This document shows, one piece after another, positions 1 to 8,347 of a DNA stretch of 64,000 nucleotides. Under the pieces are notes generated by a model. That model had not been told where the DNA came from, did no database searches, and was given only the letters and a program-made list of their open reading frames with translations. The first letter of the stretch is position 1. The number at the start of each line of letters is the position of its first letter. Origin of the DNA: Aquimarina macrocephali JAMB N27. GTDB lineage: Bacteria > Bacteroidota > Bacteroidia > Flavobacteriales > Flavobacteriaceae. The stretch covers positions 62,001 through 126,000 of the forward strand of contig NZ_JACA01000035.1 of the NCBI RefSeq assembly GCF_000520995.1, given 5' to 3'. A program made the position numbers and the translations under genes.

Positions 1-584
1 TTGAAATAAATTCCATTTATTCTCACAAAGTCTCCTACTGCCTCTTCATCTTTATCATAGAATTGCTTATAGATATCTTCACCAATCACACAGACCTTAC
101 GTTCATATTTTATATCTTCTTCATTAATAAATCTTCCTCCATCAAATATTTTTTTCTTTGATACTTTGTCGATCGTTGGATAATCACCAAACACCTTAAA
201 TGCTCCTGACTTAGAACCTTTTACAAATTGCCCTGGTGGGGTTCCCCATTGACCAGTAACATTACGAGGAGCGATATACTCAATATCATCGACCTGAGAT
301 TTTAATGTTTCTACATCATTTAATGTGAGTTGCATTCGTCTCCCTCTTTTAAAACCTTCGTTAGGTATACTGGTTTGTTGCCCCCAAACAAACATCGTGT
401 TGGTTGCAAAATCATTAAACTGACTTCTAAAACTATTATCCAAGCCCTTAGCCATCCCCAAAAGAAACACAAATAAAAACACTCCCCAGGTTACCCCGAT
501 AACTGTAATTATGGTTCTTATTTTATTCTTACGAATAGCTCCATAAATTTCTTGCCAGGTATCTCTTTCAAATATAAATTTCAT
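1..584 (-). CDS. MacB-like ABC transporter permease, N-terminal part (runs off the left edge)
   Basis: The minus-strand reading frame opens at an ATG at 582-584 and stays open to base 1, giving about 194 residues with no stop, so the C-terminal half lies outside the window. The start resembles the neighbouring permease at 602-1831: a short amphipathic start (MKFIFERDTWQEIYGAIRKN), one transmembrane helix around residues 25-45, then an extracytoplasmic domain. That is the MacB-type permease layout: one N-terminal helix, a large periplasmic domain and three C-terminal helices, the last part missing here. It follows the other permease by 17 bases, so the ATPase at 1824-2525 and the two permeases form one operon. 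I infer a heterodimeric exporter or lipoprotein-release type transporter; the substrate is unknown. Confidence 0.88.
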   Translation of the reverse strand, partial: MKFIFERDTWQEIYGAIRKNKIRTIITVIGVTWGVFLFVFLLGMAKGLDNSFRSQFNDFATNTMFVWGQQTSIPNEGFKRGRRMQLTLNDVETLKSQVDDIEYIAPRNVTGQWGTPPGQFVKGSKSGAFKVFGDYPTIDKVSKKKIFDGGRFINEEDIKYERKVCVIGEDIYKQFYDKDEEAVGDFVRINGIYF

Positions 585-601
585 ACCATTTCGATTTTTA
601 G

Positions 602-1831
602 TTATTCATCTCTCAATGCAATTATAGGCTTTATTCTTGCTGCTCTTCTTGCTGGGATATATCCCGCTAAAAGACCAAAAAATATCAATATTATTGTTGC
701 AGTCATAATAATACCTGTATCTACTTTAGGGTTAAGAATAAAAAACTCTTCCAGGTTGTTACCTATAAGTTTTAATGCCAAAATTCCTAAAATTAATCCA
801 AGATATCCTGCAACAGATGTTATCAGAACTGATTCTTGGAGTACCATAGCTATAATTGATTTTGGTGATGCTCCCAGTGCTTTTCTGATTCCTAATTCTT
901 TGGTGCGTTCTTTAACACTAAATGTCATGATATTACCAATACCAATAACTCCAGAGATTAGAGTCCCTATACCTACAACAAATATGATCATATAAATACC
1001 TCCAAGAATAACCATAGTTTCTTTAATATCTTCTGCAAAACTTCGTACCCTGATTGCACTTTGATCATCCGGGGCTACTTTAAATTTTTCTTTAAAATCT
1101 TCTTCAATTTTTTTAGAAAATGCAATAGCCTGCTCGGTACTCATAGCCATATTATAAGATAGGTTTATCTGATTAATATGATCATTATTTCCATAGAGTA
1201 ATTGAACAGTTTTATATGGCATATAGATTATTCGCTCTTCATTATCACCGCCACTATCTTGAAAAACTCCAATTATTTTATAGGCTATCCCATCTACATT
1301 TAACATTTTACCTAAGGCCTTTTCATTTTTAAAAAGATCTTTCTCTACTAATCTACCAATAACAATGTTCTTGGTACGTTCGTTAACATCTGACTCATTA
1401 AGATATCGTCCGTTCATCATTATGGTTTTCTCAAGATATTGATGATCTGGATGCACAGCTCTTATGCTATAGCTACCAGATTCTTTCTTATATTTTGCAG
1501 AACCATTTCTATATATTCTTGGGGTAGCAAACTCAACCTTGCCTATATAATTACTTTTTATAAATTCGAAATCTTCATTTTTAAACTGAATTCTTCTATT
1601 TTCCTGAAAGCCTTTATACGCTTTTGATGTATTTCCTCCACGAATGAATATGATATTTTGAGCGTCATCGACAAAACTGCTTAAAAAACTATTGAGAAGA
1701 CCATTACCCAGTCCTAACAGAATTGTAAAGATCAGGATTCCTAAAGCCACTGTAAATCCAGAAAGGAATGTACGTAGCTTATTTTTTCCTATAGCTTCAA
1801 ATATTTCACCCCATCTATCTCTATCAAACAT
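602..1831 (-). CDS. MacB-like ABC transporter permease
   Basis: 409 residues with an N-terminal helix at about residues 21-47, a MacB-type periplasmic domain (about 50-275) and three C-terminal helices from about 278, 325 and 372, which is the normal family layout and length. The cytoplasmic loop has the FtsX-type sequence KERTKELGIRKALGASPKSI. The start overlaps the end of the ATPase gene by 8 bases, so translation is probably coupled. Such permeases pair with a soluble ATPase and often a membrane fusion protein to move peptides, lipoproteins or drugs from the inner membrane. No fusion protein is visible here; one may lie beyond the left edge. Confidence 0.93.
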   Translation of the reverse strand: MFDRDRWGEIFEAIGKNKLRTFLSGFTVALGILIFTILLGLGNGLLNSFLSSFVDDAQNIIFIRGGNTSKAYKGFQENRRIQFKNEDFEFIKSNYIGKVEFATPRIYRNGSAKYKKESGSYSIRAVHPDHQYLEKTIMMNGRYLNESDVNERTKNIVIGRLVEKDLFKNEKALGKMLNVDGIAYKIIGVFQDSGGDNEERIIYMPYKTVQLLYGNNDHINQINLSYNMAMSTEQAIAFSKKIEEDFKEKFKVAPDDQSAIRVRSFAEDIKETMVILGGIYMIIFVVGIGTLISGVIGIGNIMTFSVKERTKELGIRKALGASPKSIIAMVLQESVLITSVAGYLGLILGILALKLIGNNLEEFFILNPKVDTGIIMTATIILIFFGLLAGYIPARRAARIKPIIALRDE

Positions 1832-2525
1832 ATTGAGATGCTCTAACTTGTTCTACTTCTTTATCTTCAACAATAACACCATCTTTAAGGTGCACTATAC
1901 GTTTACACATATCAGCAATATCCGGCTCATGAGTTACTACCAATATTGTTTTACCTTCATCATTAATATTCTGAATGATATCCATTACTTCATACGAAGT
2001 TTTACTATCCAAAGCTCCTGTTGGTTCATCTGCCAATAACACTTTAGGATCTGCAGCTAATGCTCTGGCAATTGCTACACGTTGTTTTTGTCCTCCGGAA
2101 AGCTCACTTGGTAGATGGGTCGCCCATTCTGCCAATCCTACTTTGCTAAGATAATCCATCGCTGTATCAATTCTTTCTTTTCGCTTTTTGCGTTGGTAGT
2201 ACAATGGAAGGGCAACATTTTCTAAAGCTGTCTTGTAATTAATCAAGTTAAAGGATTGAAAAACAAATCCTAAAAATTTGTTACGATACTGTGCTGCTTT
2301 AGTTTCGTTTAATCCTTTGATAGGAACTTCATCTAAAAAATAGCTTCCGCTATCGGCTTCATCCAGCATTCCTAAGATGTTTAACAATGTAGATTTTCCA
2401 GAACCCGAAGATCCCATTATAGCGACCAACTCGCCCTCTTTTACATTAAAATCTATTCCTTTGAGTACATGAAGCGAATTGCTTCCCATTTGGTAAGATT
2501 TATGTAAGTCTTTTATTTCAATCAT
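1824..2525 (-). CDS. ABC transporter ATP-binding protein (MacB/LolD family)
   Basis: 233 residues, a complete nucleotide-binding domain. The Walker A motif GSSGSGKST is at residues 38-46, the Q-loop glutamine at 90, the signature LSGGQ at 142-146, Walker B VLLADEP at 162-168 followed by the D-loop TGALD, and the switch histidine at 199. The spacing and the TGALD sequence are those of the LolD/MacB/FtsE group, which powers MacB-type permeases. It is the first gene of the operon with the two permeases downstream. The ATG lies 211 bases from the next gene upstream, so it probably has its own promoter. Confidence 0.95.
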   Translation of the reverse strand: MIEIKDLHKSYQMGSNSLHVLKGIDFNVKEGELVAIMGSSGSGKSTLLNILGMLDEADSGSYFLDEVPIKGLNETKAAQYRNKFLGFVFQSFNLINYKTALENVALPLYYQRKKRKERIDTAMDYLSKVGLAEWATHLPSELSGGQKQRVAIARALAADPKVLLADEPTGALDSKTSYEVMDIIQNINDEGKTILVVTHEPDIADMCKRIVHLKDGVIVEDKEVEQVRASQYV

Positions 2526-2586
2526 AATACTTGATTAAGATTTGTAAGGCAAAATACCTTAGTAAAACTGAGACCACTAGCCTAAA

Positions 2587-2692
2587 AATACTGTATAGTA
2601 TTAGATCAATCTTACAGTTTTCCCCTGAAGACTTATTGATTGGTTAGTGTCGTCTTGTTACATAAGACTAGTTACATGGTATTTTTGTTACA
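2587..2692. promoter_or_regulatory. Upstream region of the ABC operon: inverted repeat and three GTTACA repeats
   Basis: The 211-base gap before the ABC operon holds a 16-base inverted repeat (aatact-gtat-agtatt, 2587-2602) and three direct copies of gttaca at 2657-2662, 2671-2676 and 2687-2692, 14 and 16 bases apart. Repeats like these often mark regulator binding sites. The binding protein is unknown, and AT-rich sequence makes chance repeats easy. Confidence 0.35.
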
Positions 2693-2736
2693 TCTTTTCT
2701 TGTTATGAAAATGTTAAAAAATTAAGAACTCTTTAA

Positions 2737-2970
2737 TTAAAGCTTTTTTGCAGTTGCCGATTTTCTTTTATTTCTATAAATAATGTACCCTACAACCCCT
2801 ATTAGGACATATGGTATAATCATTAGGTATACAATCCCATTATTGATTCCTTTTGCAGTTTCCCGTCCTTCTTCATTCTCCAGAACTGCTCTGCACATTG
2901 CACATTGTGCCTCTACCGGGGTGGTAAATATCAAAAAAAGAATTAGTATGTAAAAAAATTTTATTCGCAT
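2737..2970 (-). CDS. Small membrane protein with an N-terminal CxxC motif
   Basis: 77 residues: a signal-peptide-like start (about residues 1-21), then CAMC at about 23-26 right after the predicted cleavage site, a short acidic stretch, a transmembrane helix (about 46-66) and a basic tail. The gene follows the DUF420 gene by 15 bases in the oxidase-assembly cluster. The CxxC outside the membrane and the neighbours (SCO protein, DUF420 protein, oxidase subunits) suggest a role in copper or thiol handling during oxidase assembly. I do not recognise a named family, and the role is inferred from context. Confidence 0.8.
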   Translation of the reverse strand: MRIKFFYILILFLIFTTPVEAQCAMCRAVLENEEGRETAKGINNGIVYLMIIPYVLIGVVGYIIYRNKRKSATAKKL

Positions 2971-2985
2971 ATGTATGTACTCAAA

Positions 2986-3534
2986 CTAAACATAATATGG
3001 AGATATCATAAAATATACAATCACTCCTGTAACAGCCACATACAACCAAATCGGAAATGTAATTCTTGCAATTTTTTTATGTCTATCAAATCGTTTCGCC
3101 AATGCTCTTACATAAGTAATCAATACAAAGGGAATAACGACAACCGACAGGATTATATGAGTGACCAAAATAAAATAATATACATACCGTATCGTTCCTT
3201 CTCCTCCAAATCGAGTAGAATCACTAGTCATATGATACGCGATATACATCAATAAAAACAATACCGAACATAAAATAGCTGTTTTCATGAGCTTCTCATG
3301 TAATGCAATATTCTTATTTTTTATTGCCCATAACGCAGCTAGTAAAATCACAGCGGTTAAACCATTAATAGTTGCATATATTGGGGGTAAAAAAGTAAGG
3401 GGTTGCACATCAAACCCAAGTTTTCTCAGATTAACTCCAAATAATGCTGCTACTGCAAGAGGAATAAAAACCGATAAAATTACAATCCATTTATTGTATT
3501 TTTTTTCTACATCTGATTGGTTGTTGTTACTCAT
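2986..3534 (-). CDS. DUF420 membrane protein, probable oxidase assembly factor (CtaM-like)
   Basis: 182 residues with five likely transmembrane helices: about 15-35, 48-68, 86-103, 123-147 and 160-178. Histidines in the membrane region (for example YIAYHMTSDS and YFILVTHIIL) fit the DUF420 family, whose Bacillus member (YozB/CtaM) is needed for active aa3 oxidase. The start overlaps the end of the SCO gene by 8 bases, indicating coupled translation. I infer a role in heme or copper insertion into the oxidase encoded at 46.7-49.7 kb and 5.1-7.2 kb. The family assignment is from recall of the length, the fold pattern and the context. Confidence 0.85.
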   Translation of the reverse strand: MSNNNQSDVEKKYNKWIVILSVFIPLAVAALFGVNLRKLGFDVQPLTFLPPIYATINGLTAVILLAALWAIKNKNIALHEKLMKTAILCSVLFLLMYIAYHMTSDSTRFGGEGTIRYVYYFILVTHIILSVVVIPFVLITYVRALAKRFDRHKKIARITFPIWLYVAVTGVIVYFMISPYYV

Positions 3535-4261
3535 TCTTATCTAATAGTTTCTTTATATCTTCTAATAAAATAGTTATTTGTTCTTCTTCTCCATTTTCAT
3601 CTACTTTTTCCTTTACCCCAATTGTTCCTCTATAATAAATAATAGGATTGCCTGAGGCATCATATCTAGATCTTATATATCCTTCCTGATCAATTAAAGC
3701 AAAGTAGCCGTTATGCTCAAATCCACCTGGCACATCGGGATTCTCTGCAGCATAAATATTAAATCCAGCGTTGGCCAATTCATAGATATCTTCTCTATCT
3801 CCTGTTAAAAAATGCCAATCAGGATCTATTACTTTATACTTCTCTGCGTACTTCTTAAGTCTTTTTGGTGTATCAAACTTAGGATTGATCGTAAAAGAAG
3901 CTACTCCAAAATTTTCATCGTCTTTTAATTTATTTTGCAGATATACCAAATTTTTATTCATCTTAGGGCAAATAGTAGGGCAACTGGTAAAGAAAAACTC
4001 TGCTATATACACTTTACCTTTATAATCATGATTAGTAATTAGAATACTATCCTGATCTAAGAATGCAAATTCAGGAACTTTTTTTGGTGTTCCGTTAAGT
4101 TTTATATAACTAAGTTTCTCATTGGCAACAGGGTTACTGGCACTCATCCTATCATTTTTAACAATCGAAGTGCTTTTAATTCTATTTATAATCTTTGGGA
4201 TAAAAATGATTCCAAAAACCAATATGATAAACGATATCCCGATGTATGAATTTTTTTTCAT
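3527..4261 (-). CDS. SCO1/SenC/PrrC family copper chaperone
   Basis: 244 residues: an N-terminal membrane anchor (residues 7-27) and a thioredoxin-fold domain. The copper site is complete: CPTIC with cysteines 94 and 98, and the distal histidine 183 in GGFEHNGYF. SCO proteins bring copper to the CuA site of oxidase subunit II or reduce its cysteines, and this organism has a CuA subunit II at 48610-49683. The gene sits between the DUF420 gene and a second, cysteine-free SCO-like gene 11 bases upstream, all in one transcription unit. Confidence 0.93.
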   Translation of the reverse strand: MKKNSYIGISFIILVFGIIFIPKIINRIKSTSIVKNDRMSASNPVANEKLSYIKLNGTPKKVPEFAFLDQDSILITNHDYKGKVYIAEFFFTSCPTICPKMNKNLVYLQNKLKDDENFGVASFTINPKFDTPKRLKKYAEKYKVIDPDWHFLTGDREDIYELANAGFNIYAAENPDVPGGFEHNGYFALIDQEGYIRSRYDASGNPIIYYRGTIGVKEKVDENGEEEQITILLEDIKKLLDKNE

Positions 4262-4272
4262 GCGCTTACTCT

Positions 4273-4926
4273 TTATTTCTTTTTACGATCTGCTTTATAT
4301 TTTTTTAAAGCCAAACGATATTCTGCAAGAATCACTTTTACATCATCACTCATGACATTTGATAAATCAGCAACAGAACTTGCATCATAACCATATACTT
4401 TTGATTCATTCTCTTTTAAATTACCATCTCTACCTCTTAGTCCTCCATTTTTGTCAACTATATACACATACTGAGTAGCCAAATTATCATCTAATTGATG
4501 CGGAGTCTTTAAACTCTTAAATAAGGCTTTTATACTTTCTGGGGTGCCAAAAACAAAGTTCCACTCAGAAACATCGGTAATGTTGTCTAATTCGTCCAAT
4601 AGTTTCTTTGCAGCATTCTCACTACCATAAGGTAGAACCATTACAAACTGAAAATCACGAAACCCATAATTTTTTTTATAAATTTTTTGATTTAAGTTAA
4701 AAGCATTTCCCTGTTTGTTATGAATATCTTTCCCTAAGAAACCAAGTACAGTAATCTTATCAGAAAAACTAACTTCTTTTTTGGCTAGTGGTTCAAAATT
4801 TTTAAGATTCTCTATAGATTCATTAAGCACAGGAAGTTTGGCGAAATTATGTACTCCAGAAGCAAAAAATAAATAAGCCACTAATGGTAATACAAATAAG
4901 ACTCCTAAGACAAGAAATTTTTTCAT
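4273..4926 (-). CDS. Membrane-anchored SCO-like protein lacking all cysteines
   Basis: 217 residues with an N-terminal anchor (about 4-22) and a domain whose pattern resembles a thioredoxin/SCO fold: a strand around ITVLGFLGKD, a later WNFVFGTPESI, and YVYIVDKNGGLRGRDG near the C-terminus, where SCO proteins have a similar strand-turn-strand. There is no cysteine anywhere, so it cannot bind copper in the SCO manner. The C-terminus is a lysine-rich helix. It is the first gene of the four-gene assembly cluster, 11 bases before the real SCO gene. I infer a scaffold or partner for the SCO protein; the fold call is from pattern only. Confidence 0.75.
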   Translation of the reverse strand: MKKFLVLGVLFVLPLVAYLFFASGVHNFAKLPVLNESIENLKNFEPLAKKEVSFSDKITVLGFLGKDIHNKQGNAFNLNQKIYKKNYGFRDFQFVMVLPYGSENAAKKLLDELDNITDVSEWNFVFGTPESIKALFKSLKTPHQLDDNLATQYVYIVDKNGGLRGRDGNLKENESKVYGYDASSVADLSNVMSDDVKVILAEYRLALKKYKADRKKK

Positions 4927-5056
4927 TTGACAAGTATCAAATAGTTATAAAGTCGATATTTAATACCGTTCATCCTTTCAATTTACTAGAAAAGAAAATT
5001 CAAACAACAAATGGTATAAATTCTGAAATAAGCTCAGAACAATTGTGTAAAAATAA

Positions 5057-5085
5057 AAAAAGACGGCTTAATAGACCGTCTTTTT
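5057..5085. terminator. Intrinsic terminator after the subunit IV gene
   Basis: A 10-base-pair stem aaaaagacgg / ccgtcttttt (5057-5066, 5076-5085) with a 9-base loop and T runs on both strands. It lies 30 bases past the stop of the subunit IV gene (minus strand), so it ends the ctaB-cox unit and separates it from the SCO cluster. Confidence 0.8.
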
Positions 5086-5115
5086 ACAATGCTTTTAACT
5101 TATATATTTAACGGA

Positions 5116-5475
5116 TTAAAAATCCCAAGCTACATGCCCATTTTTATAGATTTCAAATATGTAATCTCCTTCTGTAAGCAGGATAAACATTAAATAACAA
5201 ATTAAGAAAATTCCTGTCCAAACGACAGATCTTCTTAAGCCTTTAGTCTCACCTTCCATATGCATAAATGACCAGGTGATATAATATGCTTTGTAAATTG
5301 TAAGAATAATAAAAATCCAATTTAATAGTTTCATACTAATTAAAGTGGTTTCTACTAAAAATGCAGGTTTTATAATCCCTAATATTACTTCTACTATTGT
5401 AACAACAGATAATAGAATAAATACTTTCCAGATTCTTCCTATATTCGATTCGTGATGCGCTGTATCGTGTGCCAT
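5116..5475 (-). CDS. Cytochrome c oxidase subunit IV family protein
   Basis: 119 residues with three transmembrane helices at about 16-34, 47-66 and 82-104, the size and layout of the small prokaryotic subunit IV (COX4_pro) of heme-copper oxidases. Histidines cluster at the N-terminus (MAHDTAHHESN). It follows the larger subunit III gene by 23 bases and closes the operon before the terminator at 5057-5085. It stabilises the core complex rather than taking part in catalysis. Confidence 0.88.
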   Translation of the reverse strand: MAHDTAHHESNIGRIWKVFILLSVVTIVEVILGIIKPAFLVETTLISMKLLNWIFIILTIYKAYYITWSFMHMEGETKGLRRSVVWTGIFLICYLMFILLTEGDYIFEIYKNGHVAWDF

Positions 5476-5498
5476 GCTGTATAACTACTAAATTTTTA

Positions 5499-6482
5499 TT
5501 AAACCAGGTAAAAGAATGTAAATACAAATACCCATACCAAATCTACAAAGTGCCAGTATAAACCAACCTTTTCTACCATCTCATAATTCTTTCTTCTTTC
5601 ATAAGTACCGAGAATTACATTGATAAAGATGATGATATTAATAACTACTCCAGAAAACACGTGAAAACCGTGAAAACCAGTAATAAAGAAGAAGAAGTTA
5701 GCAAATAATGGAGTACCATATTCATTATGTGTAAGATTTGCTCCTTCTACAATACCAATAGCGTCTGCTTGCATTCTTTTCAAGGACTCTGTTCTTGACA
5801 AGATTGTTTTCTCTCCTTTTTCTGTTAGCGTTTGAGTTCTTACCAAAAGATCTTTTCTTTTTGCAAAACCTGTTCTTATTTCTTCAATAGTATAGGTAGG
5901 AAGAGTTCCTTCTTTTTTATACCAAATTCCATTTTTTCGCTCATGTTGAGTCCTATCCTTATGGGTATCGATAATTGCAATATCTTTTAGACCTACTCTA
6001 TGCCCTTCACCATCTACAAATTGCAAAATTTGTCCTCCTTTGGTTTCTACCGCGCCATATTCTCCTTTGATAAAGTTTTTCCACTCCCAGGCTTGTGATC
6101 CTACAAATATTGCTCCACCAATTATAGTTAAGAACATATAAAAAATTACCTTTTTCTTTTTCATATGATGTCCCGCATCTACGGCTAATACCATAGTTAC
6201 TGAAGAAAAAATCAAGATAAAAGTCATCAAAGCCACATAATACATTGGAGCATCTACCCCATGTAAGAATGGAAAGTGATTAAATACTTGATCGGCTATA
6301 GGCCAGGAATCTATAAATTTAAATCTTGAAAAACCATAAGAGGCTAAAAAACCAGAGAATGTAAGTGCATCCGAAAGGATAAAAAACCACATCATCATCT
6401 TACCATAACTTACCTTGAGTGGTTGATTGCCACCTCCCCAGGTTTTATCTTCAGTACCTGTTTTAGTAACAGTTGTTTCCAT
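5499..6482 (-). CDS. Cytochrome c oxidase subunit III, long form with a hydrophilic insert
   Basis: 327 residues against the roughly 190-270 usual for subunit III. The membrane core is recognisable: helices near 28-48, 80-100, 112-130, 258-286 and a C-terminal helix ending in VWVFVFTFFYLV, with the family sequence FFFITGFHGFHVFSG at about 264-278. The extra length is a charged segment of about 110 residues (138-250) between the third and fourth of these helices. The subunit sits next to subunit I and helps keep it active during turnover. A second, shorter subunit III lies 139 bases upstream. Both genes read with ctaB. Confidence 0.93.
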   Translation of the reverse strand: METTVTKTGTEDKTWGGGNQPLKVSYGKMMMWFFILSDALTFSGFLASYGFSRFKFIDSWPIADQVFNHFPFLHGVDAPMYYVALMTFILIFSSVTMVLAVDAGHHMKKKKVIFYMFLTIIGGAIFVGSQAWEWKNFIKGEYGAVETKGGQILQFVDGEGHRVGLKDIAIIDTHKDRTQHERKNGIWYKKEGTLPTYTIEEIRTGFAKRKDLLVRTQTLTEKGEKTILSRTESLKRMQADAIGIVEGANLTHNEYGTPLFANFFFFITGFHGFHVFSGVVINIIIFINVILGTYERRKNYEMVEKVGLYWHFVDLVWVFVFTFFYLV

Positions 6483-6621
6483 ATAAAGAATTTGGTATTG
6501 TTAAATTTCCCACAAAAATAATCAATTTTATCATTTCACCTGCTCAAATTTATTTTTTAATTGTCACAGATGCTTTTCTTTAAAACAATCTCTTTTATAG
6601 TATTAAATCAATGATCTAAGA

Positions 6622-7203
6622 TCATTTAACGAAATACAAAAACAAAAAGAGATAAACCCACAGGAAATCAACAAAATGCCAGTACATAGCACCTAATTCT
6701 AAACCAAGAGTTTGACCTGTTTTATATTTTTGTTTAAAATGATTATAAATTACAACTAAAAGCACTAATATCCCTCCAATGATATGTGCAAGGTGTGTTA
6801 CTACAATTATAAACATAAATGTAGTAACGATATTAGATGTCGGACCTGTAAAATGATATCCTTGTCTAATAATATCGCTAAACCCTTCAAACTGCAAGAA
6901 TATAAATACAATTCCTAATGCAAGTGTAGAGAGCAGTAATACTGTAGCCAGACTTCTATTATTTTTCTCAATCGCGTTTTTCACAAAGTAAAATGTAACA
7001 CTACTTGCTACTATGATCAATATACTATATATAAATGCATTTGGAAAAACAAGATCTATCCCCCAGTCTTTCCTACTTTTACTCACAACATAAGCACTAG
7101 TAAGTCCTGCAAACACCATTGCCATACTAATCATAGCAAACCACATCATGGTTTTTTTGGACCTATTAACTTTTTCTTGTGTTGTTCCTTGTGTTAAATC
7201 CAT
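6622..7203 (-). CDS. Cytochrome c oxidase subunit III, short form
   Basis: 193 residues with five transmembrane helices (about 18-40, 54-74, 86-104, 122-148 and 168-190), the size of the compact bacterial subunit III. Family sequence includes VVTHLAHIIGG (about 134-144) and YWHFVDFLWVYLFLFLYF at the end. The start overlaps the end of ctaB by 10 bases, so the two are translationally coupled. Having two subunit III genes side by side is known from other flavobacteria; whether both enter the same oxidase cannot be seen from sequence. Confidence 0.92.
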   Translation of the reverse strand: MDLTQGTTQEKVNRSKKTMMWFAMISMAMVFAGLTSAYVVSKSRKDWGIDLVFPNAFIYSILIIVASSVTFYFVKNAIEKNNRSLATVLLLSTLALGIVFIFLQFEGFSDIIRQGYHFTGPTSNIVTTFMFIIVVTHLAHIIGGILVLLVVIYNHFKQKYKTGQTLGLELGAMYWHFVDFLWVYLFLFLYFVK

Positions 7204-8105
7204 ATTCTAACAAATTTATCTACTACATAAATGACTTGTAATAATGTAATATACAAGACACTCATTAGCATTAATTGCTTTGCTGTTTTAGCATCTCTAA
7301 CCTTATATAATCGAACTGCAGATCTAATTAAAATTATTCCTAAAAACAGAATAATTACTCCTGATACCGGAGTAAGATAAAGTTTACCAGTAACTCCAAA
7401 AACAGGTATTAAAGAGGTTACTACAGTCCATAATGTATAAATAATAACCTGCACAGCAGTACCTTGATCCCTTTTACCTGTCGGAAGCATAAAAAATCCT
7501 CCTTTTTTATAGTCATCAAACAAAAACCATCCTATAGCCCAAAAATGTGGAAACTGCCAAAAGAATTGAATCATAAACAATGTTCCTGGTTCTATCCCAA
7601 AATTATTTGTTGCCGCCACCCATCCTAACATAAAAGGAATTGCTCCAGGAATAGCACCAACAAAAACAGACAATGGTGTTTTTGTTTTTAAAGGAGTATA
7701 TAAACTTACATATATAAATATAGAAATCGCTCCAAACATAGCCGTTTGAGGATTAATCGTATACAACACAGATATTCCTGCAATTGTAAAAAATGTAGCA
7801 ATTGCAAAAGCCGTATTAACAGACATTCTTCCAGACGGAATCGGTCTATTTTTAGTACGATCCATCAGCTTATCTAAATTTCTTTCTATAATCTGATTAT
7901 ACGCGTTTGAGGCCCCTACCATAAAATAACCTCCTACAGCGAGAAGAATCAGGGTATTCCAGGAAACTGTTTCTACACCTAATAAATATCCAGCAACAGA
8001 AGAAAAAACCACACTTAATGCCAGACGCATTTTTGTAATTTCTTTAAAATCCTGAACAATCGAGATTTTTATAGTATTCGTTTGGGTCACGCTCAAATTT
8101 TGCAC
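7194..8105 (-). CDS. ctaB: Protoheme IX farnesyltransferase (heme O synthase)
   Basis: 303 residues with about eight to nine transmembrane helices and the prenyltransferase motif NAYNQIIERNLDKLMDRTKN with its aspartates, followed by RPIPSGRM. The enzyme adds a farnesyl group to heme B to make heme O, the precursor of heme A for the aa3 oxidase. The frame opens at a GTG (8103-8105); other non-ATG starts lie at 8096 and 8090, so the exact N-terminus is uncertain. It leads the ctaB-coxIII-coxIII-coxIV unit, and a promoter-like sequence lies about 30 bases upstream. Confidence 0.95.
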   Translation of the reverse strand: MQNLSVTQTNTIKISIVQDFKEITKMRLALSVVFSSVAGYLLGVETVSWNTLILLAVGGYFMVGASNAYNQIIERNLDKLMDRTKNRPIPSGRMSVNTAFAIATFFTIAGISVLYTINPQTAMFGAISIFIYVSLYTPLKTKTPLSVFVGAIPGAIPFMLGWVAATNNFGIEPGTLFMIQFFWQFPHFWAIGWFLFDDYKKGGFFMLPTGKRDQGTAVQVIIYTLWTVVTSLIPVFGVTGKLYLTPVSGVIILFLGIILIRSAVRLYKVRDAKTAKQLMLMSVLYITLLQVIYVVDKFVRIWI

Positions 8106-8136
8106 GTTTTCTAAATAGCTTTTTTTAAAAGTGGTG

Positions 8137-8167
8137 CAAAGATATATCTTAAAAGCATTTTAGACAA
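8137..8167 (-). promoter_or_regulatory. Promoter of the ctaB-cox operon
   Basis: On the minus strand the sequence TATCTTTG (8137-8144) matches the Bacteroidota -7 element TAnnTTTG, and a TTG (8165-8167) lies 20 bases upstream, the usual spacing for the -33 element. It sits 31 bases before the ctaB start. Confidence 0.65.
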
Positions 8168-8347
8168 CTTATAACTACTTATAATTCACCTTTTAACAAC
8201 TTACCTCTACAATAAACAAACAATTCTAAGAGTTGATCAAAATTTCTTTTTACAGAACATTTTGATAATCACCCCAATAGCCAAGAGTAATTTTTGCGCT
8301 TTATTAACGACAAATCATCATAAAAAAACCACATAAAATCATCTCTA

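Noticed and set aside
552-995. 147-residue plus-strand frame over the permease gene
   Set aside because: It is antisense to a well-supported MacB-type permease and has no domain or signal.
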